A DNA stretch of 64,000 nt. Origin: Heligmosomoides polygyrus polygyrus. Taxonomy: Eukaryota; Nematoda; Chromadorea; Rhabditida; Heligmosomidae. The notes below the pieces were generated by a model. It was given only the letters and a program-made list of their open reading frames with translations. It had not been told where the DNA came from and did not search any database. Below, in pieces: positions 27,301 to 36,300 of this stretch; position 1 is the first letter of the stretch, and the number at the start of each line of letters is the position of its first letter. Both the position numbers and the translations under genes were made by a program. The DNA lies in assembly GCA_947396885.1 (NCBI GenBank), contig OX377204.1:47975139-48039138 (forward strand). The letters run 5' to 3'.

Positions 27301-30300
27301 ACCACCGAGTTCTCCAAAGTGCTGATCTGAAACCAGGAATCTTAAACAAACAAGAGAACATTTATGATCTGAAACCAGCTAAAAACCTTGAGGCAATGTC
27401 ATTTCTAATTACCAGTCCTGCTTCTGAATTTACCAATGAAGCAGCACAAAAGAAAACAAGGAAACAGTGATGACCCTCTACAGATAATCCTGTTAAAATG
27501 CTCCTTGAAGAGCAACTTAGCTCCATCATTCCCTTTTTATCTACCCTAATTCCAGCCAGAGCTGACTAACGGAATATAAAGGTGACACTGCACCTCCATA
27601 CGAGATCTGAAAACACCTAAAATAGAGGGGAAGCCGAAGACGTCCTAGGTATCCATAGGAGACTCGTGCATGCTGGCTTTACAAAGTCTTTCCCGGAAAT
27701 TCTTTAGCTGTAACCCAAAGACCGAATGACAAACTGAAGCAAAAAGGCATCTACGTGGCAACGAGTAACCTAGCCCACTGAAGTGCACATTCGAGCGTTG
27801 CAGACTACCAGAAGACCTCATTATGACTTCTGCTTCCTTTAGGTCTGTCAGTGGGTTCCCATACTCTGCAACTTGAAAGGATCCCCCATGCTCTAAAGCC
27901 GACTAACCAAGAAGCATAGAACGTAAAACGCTGGGGATTTTCGTTTAAGCTTTGGAAAAACTACAAGTACCAGGAGTTGTTGTCCCTCCCACATTCTTCA
28001 TTGCGCCCTACGACTACCTTGAACAGATAAGGAGCTGTTTTGTGACCATTCAACGATAGAGAATGGGTGCGCATAGACAGCCGAACAAACCGGCAAACCT
28101 CTACATAACCAAAGAAGCAGCCTACCTTGGCGTTAGTGTCGTGGAAGTAGGAAGCTAGATAACTTATATATTCAGGTTCGATTTCTTCTAGTGAAGCGAT
28201 ACGCGTAAGTACTTTGTTCGAATCCAAGTCGCTGATGTTGACCACGGTAACTGTAACAAACTGACTGATCTTCAAGAAATGACGTGAGATGTTGCAGCGT
28301 AGTTCTATTATCTGTAGGCTAATACTGTTACACGGCTAATTTGGACTGACGTTTCGGCGTCTTCACCCGTTCCTCTCCATCCGCGGGCGACTGTTTTGGT
28401 TCTCGTCGGCAATCACCTGGAAAGCTCGGAAGAAGGCGAAGACGCCCAAACGTCAGTCCGAATGAAGCTTATAGCAATCTTTGCTTACAGCTAATAAAAC
28501 TACGCTGCAATACCTATTGTGTAGTGAATATGGCAAGATTCATCGAAAGTCGAACCTGGACAATTTTAGACGTGAGTTGTGACCACTAAGGTAGCTACAA
28601 AGAAGAGGTACATACGCTGATACGCCCCCTTCGACACAGCATCAGTATTTAGAAGCAGTCGCAAAAACACTCGAAGCTCAGATTTTTTACGTATGATTGT
28701 TAGTTACTAAAGTGACACTAGCCAAAGAGCCTTGGTTGATGATTCATATATGTAAGCTGTTACGACGACGTTTTGTTGCGATCAAAACTTCTAGCGCCAG
28801 GCGGGACTCGAACCCGCACCTCCCTCTAACCGGGCGGGAATGCTCTACGCCATTACACCACCGGCGCCGTTTGATCGAACGCAACATCCATACCTCGTGG
28901 GACCCATCAGCACTCACCCGTACATCGGGATGAGACGGCCGCTGATATGAGCATGGAACCAGTTAAGCTGTAGGTCTTGATAGAAATGATTCAAATCAGT
29001 TTCTTTTAAGCCTCAATTGGCTGGTACCGAGGATGTAAGCTGTTACGACGATGTTTTGTTGCGATCAAAACTTCTAGCGCCAGGCGGGACTCGAACCCGC
29101 ACCTCCCTCTAACCGGGCGGGAATGCTCTACGCCATTACACCACCGGCGCCGTTTGATCGAACGCAACATCCACACCTCGTGGGACCCATCAGCACTCAC
29201 CCGTACATCGGGATGAGCCGGCCGCTGATATCAGCATGGAACCAGTTAAGCTGTAGGTCTTGATAGAAATGATTCAAATCAGTTTCTTTTAAGCCTCAAT
29301 TGGCTGGTACCGAGGATGTAAGCTGTTACGACGATGTTTTGTTGCGATCAAAACTTCTAGCGCCAGGCGGGACTCGAACCCGCACCTCCCTCTAACCGGG
29401 CGGGAATGCTCTACGCCATTACACCACCGGCGCCGTTTGATCGAACGCAACATCCACACCTCGTGGGACCCATCAGCACTCACCCGTACATCGGGATGAG
29501 CCGGCCGCTGATATCAGCATGGAACCAGTTAAGCTGTAGGTCTTGATAGAAATGATTCAAATCAGTTTCTTTTAAGCCTCAATTGGCTGGTACCGAGGAT
29601 GTAAGCTGTTACGACGATGTTTTGTTGCGATCAAAACTTCTAGCGCCAGGCGGGACTCGAACCCGCACCTCCCTCTAGCCGGGCGGGAATGCTCTACGCT
29701 ATTACACCACCGGCGCCGTTTGATCGAACGCAACATCCACACCTCGTGCTGATGGGTCCGACGAGGTGTGGATGTTGCGTTCGATCAAACGGCGCCGGTG
29801 GTGTAATGGCGTAGAGCATTCCCGCCCGGTCAGAGGAAGGTGCGGGTTCGAGTCCCGCCCGGCGCTAGAAGTTTTGATCGCAACAAAACATCGTCGTAAC
29901 AGCTTACATCCTCGGTACCAGCCAATTGAGGCTTAAACGAAACTGATTTGAATCATATATGAATACTTTTTCAGACCCCCCCCCCCCTCCACCATCCATC
30001 GACACACTTCACGATTGCATCTCTTCAAAACGGTTCCTGTTGCTAAAAGGCACCCCATATACCTCTCCTATGACGTGTCTGAGCGGCCTTAAGGTTTGTT
30101 CGATATCAGAAACTCAGTAAGATGATTAGACTACGCTCGAAACCGAAGAAGAATGAAGAATGCCTTGGCAGAGACTAGGTAAACGGTCTCGCCATGCTCA
30201 CGAATAATTTGCACTATTGCCTGTCACCTATTAGCTTCACAATGAAACGCTTAACAATCTTTCGGGATGGTGCTGCTTACTCAATGATTTCGATGCTTTA

Positions 30301-33300
30301 AGCTCTGACAAAGGCGAATTCGTCGGCAGCTAGGCCCAACCAAACAACCATGGTGACAGTCTTGGCTACCGGACAAACGATACAACATCGGATTGGAAAC
30401 CAAGCCACGGTTCATTGAGAGTCAAACGTTGACGATCTGTAACTCCTACAATACTGTGCCACGGGTTGTTAGGTGGAGCTTTTACTATTGGCCTGAGGTT
30501 CCCACCGTCCTGTCGTCTTCGGAGGCACGATATTCCACCGTCTGAGTGCAGTGATTCGGCTATCACTCTGCGTCCTTGACACCATTTGCTACACTCGGAC
30601 GGTGGGTATCGTGCCTCTGAAAAGGACGAGACGGTTGAAACATCAGGCCAAAAATGAAGCACACCTCGAGGCACAGAGGTGTGACAAACGTTGTCAACAC
30701 CAAACCCTGTTTCAAGATGAGAGAGCGTGGAGTTTATTGTAAGCTTTGTAAGTACACCGGTTTTCTCGATTTCATGTTTCAACCGCCGTCAACTCCCTAT
30801 GCGTGGCATAATGTATCACCTGCAACTGTCGAATCTCTACGTCTGTAAAAACCCATCGAAAATATTGAAATCACAGCATCACGTACATCTGCACTGATGT
30901 CGGTCAATATACTACATATCAGTGTGCCACCACCCTTTTCTATTTAAAAAAAAACTGAAAATATTTAAAAAGGCCTCGAAACGAGAACAATATCTCTTAG
31001 ATTTCTCGGCGCTATACAAGTTAGAGGAGGGCACTTCTTCCCAGCGGTGGATTCTTTCTGTGTACAGCCAACAGTGCACCCGTAACATATCTCTACGTTT
31101 ATTAATAGTTAGTCAAAGTTTAAACAGTACTCAGTTCGGACATGGGCAGTTACGTGACCTTAGCTGTAATACCATATCTTTGGAATCCAGAAGCAAGAAG
31201 AGGAACCCTGAACCACAATTTGAAGACACGTTATTCACCATATTTGACTTCACCTAAGTATTGCTTCTTAGGTTTAATCAAATGTGGCAAGAAGACTTAA
31301 TATAACTATTCCTGGCATGATTTCGAGCGACGATAAAATAACGTTGAGTACTTTAGGTGTAAGGCTACTTACTTTTCTTCTTAGGCTTCCTTTCCTTCTC
31401 AGATTTGGAAGTCAGTGAAGAGTAAGAGTGAGTAACGACTGCGTCTTCCCCCTGCGCAAGCTGCAAATAGCTTATCTTGGGTTGAGTACAAAGTTCGGCA
31501 CAATACGAGTATGTGGGGTGCAGCACTTTGTAGGTTTGGAAATTTTCAATATACAGCTGTGGTAGAGTAGAATACTTCGCCATCCTAGCGGAGGTCCACC
31601 TCCAGACTAGGACCGTTCCAGAATAGTGAGCTCTAGTATGATCAAAAAGCATAAAAATTCATCGTCATAAGGGTGCACCCCTCCCCATATCCGTACTGCA
31701 CCTGGACTTCCATTACAACCTACGCAACTTCGGAACTGTAACAATTGTGAAAAGGTTGCACAAAGAAGACTACCTCAGGCTGAATGCTCTCACTAATGGC
31801 ACTGTCTTCTTCTTTCTTCGTTTTGATTTTCTTCTTCCTCTTCCCTAAAAAAATGAAATGCAAGTAAAGAAATACACACTGACCATAGCTCTGCAATCTT
31901 CATCAATGAGATACTCGACTTATGCAGGAAAGGAACGCAGAAAATTCTCAGAGTTTTCAGCATAGCGCTTCGCGCATGCATATACGTTGTGAAAAGATTC
32001 CATGAAGATGAACGGAAGACAATGCGGCCACAGCCACCTCTCAGCGGGAAGGTATGAGACATATCCATATCCATACCTTCAGAACTCGAAGTGTGCTCGC
32101 TTCTGTTCTCCTTGTTTTCATCCACTGGAGTTTCAATTAGAGACGCAGGCTCTTCAGCTGTTACAACGGCGAGCTCCGCGGTCACACCATCAGTCTCGGA
32201 AGCGCCGGCAGCCGAACTCTAAAACAGAACGGATAAGCAGACGCAAAGCGAAACACAAGCATAAAATGGGATCTTGAAAGACTGAGATCGTATTTCCACT
32301 TTCTTCTCGCATCACTTGACGGCACTGTTTGCCTGATCAGTAGCCCTCGTAGTGCAGAAAATGAGCGATGAGCACCGCTGAAGCCAAAACACTACACCTT
32401 CCCGAGAAGCACACTCCAGCGGTTATACAAAAAGAAAAGTAGGTAGTCTATTTCACAATATATCTCTGACGCCGACAGAGGTTTACGGATTTGGGTGATC
32501 TATAAAGGACAGAGATGTGCATTGCGTGACTGATACGTTAGCGAAATTTCCAATCGTTAACCTCTTGTTAACTAGATCACTAGTGAATGGTGTGCAAGAT
32601 GCCGTTAAAATTTCGCTGTGCTTTGTACCGTCTTCACCTTGCTTGGTACAAAGTAGCTAGTGGGTTGGTACCCGCATTTCACCTACAACGCCACTTAAAA
32701 CGGATGAGTTAGATCAGCTAGACCCCATGTCAGCTGAGGAGATCAAAGAATTAGGCAAACGAAACAACTCCATAGTTTCGCTGATCTAAATTACCCGTTT
32801 TGAGATGCCACAACTGTGCAATAGGAGCATCATCCCAAGATGTGCCTTTCAGCCTTAGATTTTGCTTCCATGGAAACAGTATAGTTCATGAAACGGTATT
32901 ACAAGAGTCAGAAAAACCAAGACATATTTGTAGTGTGAAACAATTATATAACTTCTAATAATAAGTGTCAATACAATGACAACTATTCCCCCTCTCAATA
33001 GTGTCGAAAGGATGAAAGGCATTGAGTTTTTTGGAGGGGGGGGGGTTATAGTGAAGTAATCTAAATTTTAACAAACACTGTGCCCTTATTCCCAAGCCAA
33101 TATGAGCCCAAGATTCAATCACCTTAAAAGCACCGCTTCAATGGAAGTCCACTTCTTTGGGAATACAACGCATTTGTCAGGGCAACCAAGGAGTACGTTA
33201 CTCCTGTTTTCAATCTACCAAGATGTACAACGACTGAAATATTAGGTCATAGCCGACTTTTATAAAGGGTGTCTCAAAAAATGTATACTCTGTTTGAAAG

Positions 33301-36300
33301 GTGATAGCTTCGCTCATAGAAAAGGTACTGAATGGTGGTGCATGGATTGAATGCTTGTCACAATCTTGTTACTACTTGGCCGGATTAGCCTGAGCTGTGC
33401 TTCTTTTAACGTTTTCCACCGACCAATAGCTGCAATTATGCCGATTGACCTCTCCATTGTTAATGTTGCTTCATCCGTCCACAGAATCCGTCTTTGAGAA
33501 TGGGCTCCTGCTCACATTTAAATTGTGCAAACAATTCTTGCTGAAGCCCGCATAGTACAATAAACTCGCATGTCACGTTCTTTCACGTGATTGTCAAGTT
33601 CTGAACGTTCAAAGAAGCAAAGCACAGGTTAACGAGGCCATGTAGTAACAAGATTGCAACAAGCGTTCAGCCCAGACACAACCAGTCGAGTCTGAAATGC
33701 AAGGCGTCAGGCGTGGGCACGCTATCTTGTGCTTTCACATGAGACTCAAAAATCTTCAAAAGCTTCTCAGCTTCTAGCAGCAGTGTTAGAACCTTTCAAA
33801 CAATACGTGCATTTTTTAGGATACCCTGCACTTCTCGCAACCAGTAGTCTAAGTTTTAACCTTAAAAGAAGCTCAAATCAATCGAAGCGGCCACTTTGTG
33901 AAAAAACTATAACAGGTTTCAATCGCAACATGATCAATCAAGTGTAAAAATGCAAAGTTTCAGACGAGTGCATGGCACAATTCATACCTCTCATATGCCA
34001 GAAAATTTCTATTTTTCTAAGCTTTCGTATAAGCCTTTAATCTCTTAAGTACCTTTGCTGCGTGCAAAGTTGTCAGTTTTCAAACAGTGTATACTTTTTT
34101 TGTTTTGAGACACCCTGCATCTACATATTAATTTACTTTTTACATTTCATATTTCTATACTTCATTGACCTAACCTCCTGTTGCCGATTGTATTGCACGT
34201 GAACACAGTCGAGCAATAAATAATAATAGTGCAATTCTTGAATAGCAAATTCAATACCTCCAATAGACAAGCCTTTCTTCGACACTGCGATATGGACACG
34301 ATACGCACCGAACTCTGAGCTTGCCTACCTTGTCCTTCTTGACGCTCTTCTTTGACTTCGGCTCTGGAGGAGTGATATCCGTCAACGAATTTGAAGCCGA
34401 CGTTTGAACTGGATCAACGGGATCGGCTGCCGCATCGCTAGGTGTGATGACGGGCTCCCCTTCCAAATCGGGCTCATGCTTTGCCTGAACGTGACAAGTC
34501 AATACTTCCTACACCGTGTGACGTGACACCCTCCAATATCTCCCACTCTACAACGAGAATATGTCTGCTCGCATTGATCGCGTTATGGCGGGGCAACGGC
34601 CGTAGCCCGAATAGCTATCTCTGAATGTCTCTGACGTCGTTCACGATAGCGGTGGACAAAACACACCTTCTCACTTTAAATAATTTGCGAGCTGCGTCGC
34701 AATAGAGCAGCCTGGCATACACCCTCAGCATCTCCTTTACCAGGACGAACAAAGCGCCCAAAATTGGCGTAAAGAAACAATATTGACCACTGAGAAGTAT
34801 GTGTATCCTCACACCCGCAATCACCATTTAACATCTGATCGCCATCATCCCTCAAAATATTTTGCTCACAATGCCTGATCTCTAGGACGGCTTCCGCCAA
34901 AGCAAAAGTTTGCGGGAGTTGTGTTTACCTTATACCCCCCATAATAGGCCCCAAATAGCCCGGATAGTCGAAAGGGTTGCTAACAAGGCGAGGCACCATA
35001 ATGTCACATCTCTTCGCACCGCTATTGAAGCAGGATACCTATATGTATCTGCGCTATAGCTCATAGAAGTAATCTAACTAGAAAGATCGCCTCTTATTTG
35101 AATAATTCATACTATGTCTCGTAACAAAAACCATCAGTAATGAACCTTTTACTCGAAACAAGTCGGAAAACTTTGCAGTAGTCACTTCCATCTACGAAAG
35201 AACTGTCATATTTTGGATTATGAAGGAGTTTGAAGAAACAGTTCAAAAGGGTCAACACCTGCGGAAATTCTGTCGTCACCTAGCACTAATCTTTATGAGA
35301 TCATTGTTAACAGCCCGCGCGCGAGTAAGCGTCTTTACGAAGCAACAAAAACAAAAGGAAATTCAGAACCGAACATCGAGCCCTTGGTACCACTGCTCCT
35401 CAAGGGACTTCACCAGGATTGGCTGCAGCAGGGTCACGTTAGTGGCCACGGACGGTCTCAACTGCTGAGTTTCTTTCTTCGTACTTCCCCAAAATCGGGC
35501 TCATTCCTTTTCTCGCTGTTTCGTATGTCGCACTGTCGATGGGTGCTATGTTGAATACCCTAATTGCAGCACGCACACATGCCTAGTAGTGGGAATAAAT
35601 AACACGAGGACTAGGAATGCTCTCAACATGTCCACATCACTGGAATTCTCCTCGACTGGTGCAGACAGGTCTTCAGGACAAAGGCTTCGGATGAATGCGC
35701 GCTCTCCGTGAACATTTATCGCCAACCTTCACGCGGTCCAAAGGGTGGGTGTATGGATATCTTGGGGTGTGGGGCTCGGGGACGGCCATCATATAAAACT
35801 ATCACCTGACTGCAGAAGTAAATAAAATTGAGAACGTTTAATACATGTGGTATTAGAGGTTAAATCACAAAGGATGGACCACCCCCAGTAATACACTGAA
35901 AAGATTTTCTTTCCATATTTCCTCTCCTATGAGCCACTAGCGCCTTCCCAAGAAATGCGCTAGACCACTCACACCACAAGGAAGCCGTTGCGCTTTCGAG
36001 CAAATTCGGACACGGGTGTCAGAGCAAAATACTATCTGGTCAACCAAAGCAAGGAATGTGCTGAAGGAATGGAACTGTACGCCACGAAGTCTTCACGGTT
36101 CTAGCTGGACTGAAGGCCTATAACTACATGCTGGACTGTCATACGAAGAATACTGCGGATCCATGCTAGTTGGAGGGGGCACCATTAGAAAACCAAGCAC
36201 AAATAGGGTCGGGAGGTCACCATGTCGGACAGCCCTACGCAACGCACAAAACGAAACTAAACTTGTGCAGCATCGGTGTGTTCTACACCTATAATGAGCT

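Larger units (their letters stand above)
28752..29760 (-). repeat. Tandem array of a 283-bp unit containing a tRNA-like gene
   Basis: Four head-to-tail units with an exact 283-bp period each carry a 75-bp tRNA-like gene and about 208 bp of shared flank (for example TGTAAGCTGTTACGACGA and GGCTGGTACCGAGGATGTAA). Unit-to-unit differences are only a few bases. At 29750 the array switches to an inverted copy. The array lies in the intron before exon 7. Confidence 0.85.

Noticed and set aside
29006..29483. Two identical 64-codon minus-strand ORFs at 29006 and 29289
   Set aside because: They are the same translation of the tRNA-like repeat unit, repeated every 283 bp, and not proteins.
35382..35476. 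Possible extra exon of the coiled-coil gene (minus strand, [20 protein letters not shown])
   Set aside because: Acceptor and phase fit, but the donor (GAT|GTTCGG) is poor and the peptide does not resemble the neighbouring Lys-rich region.
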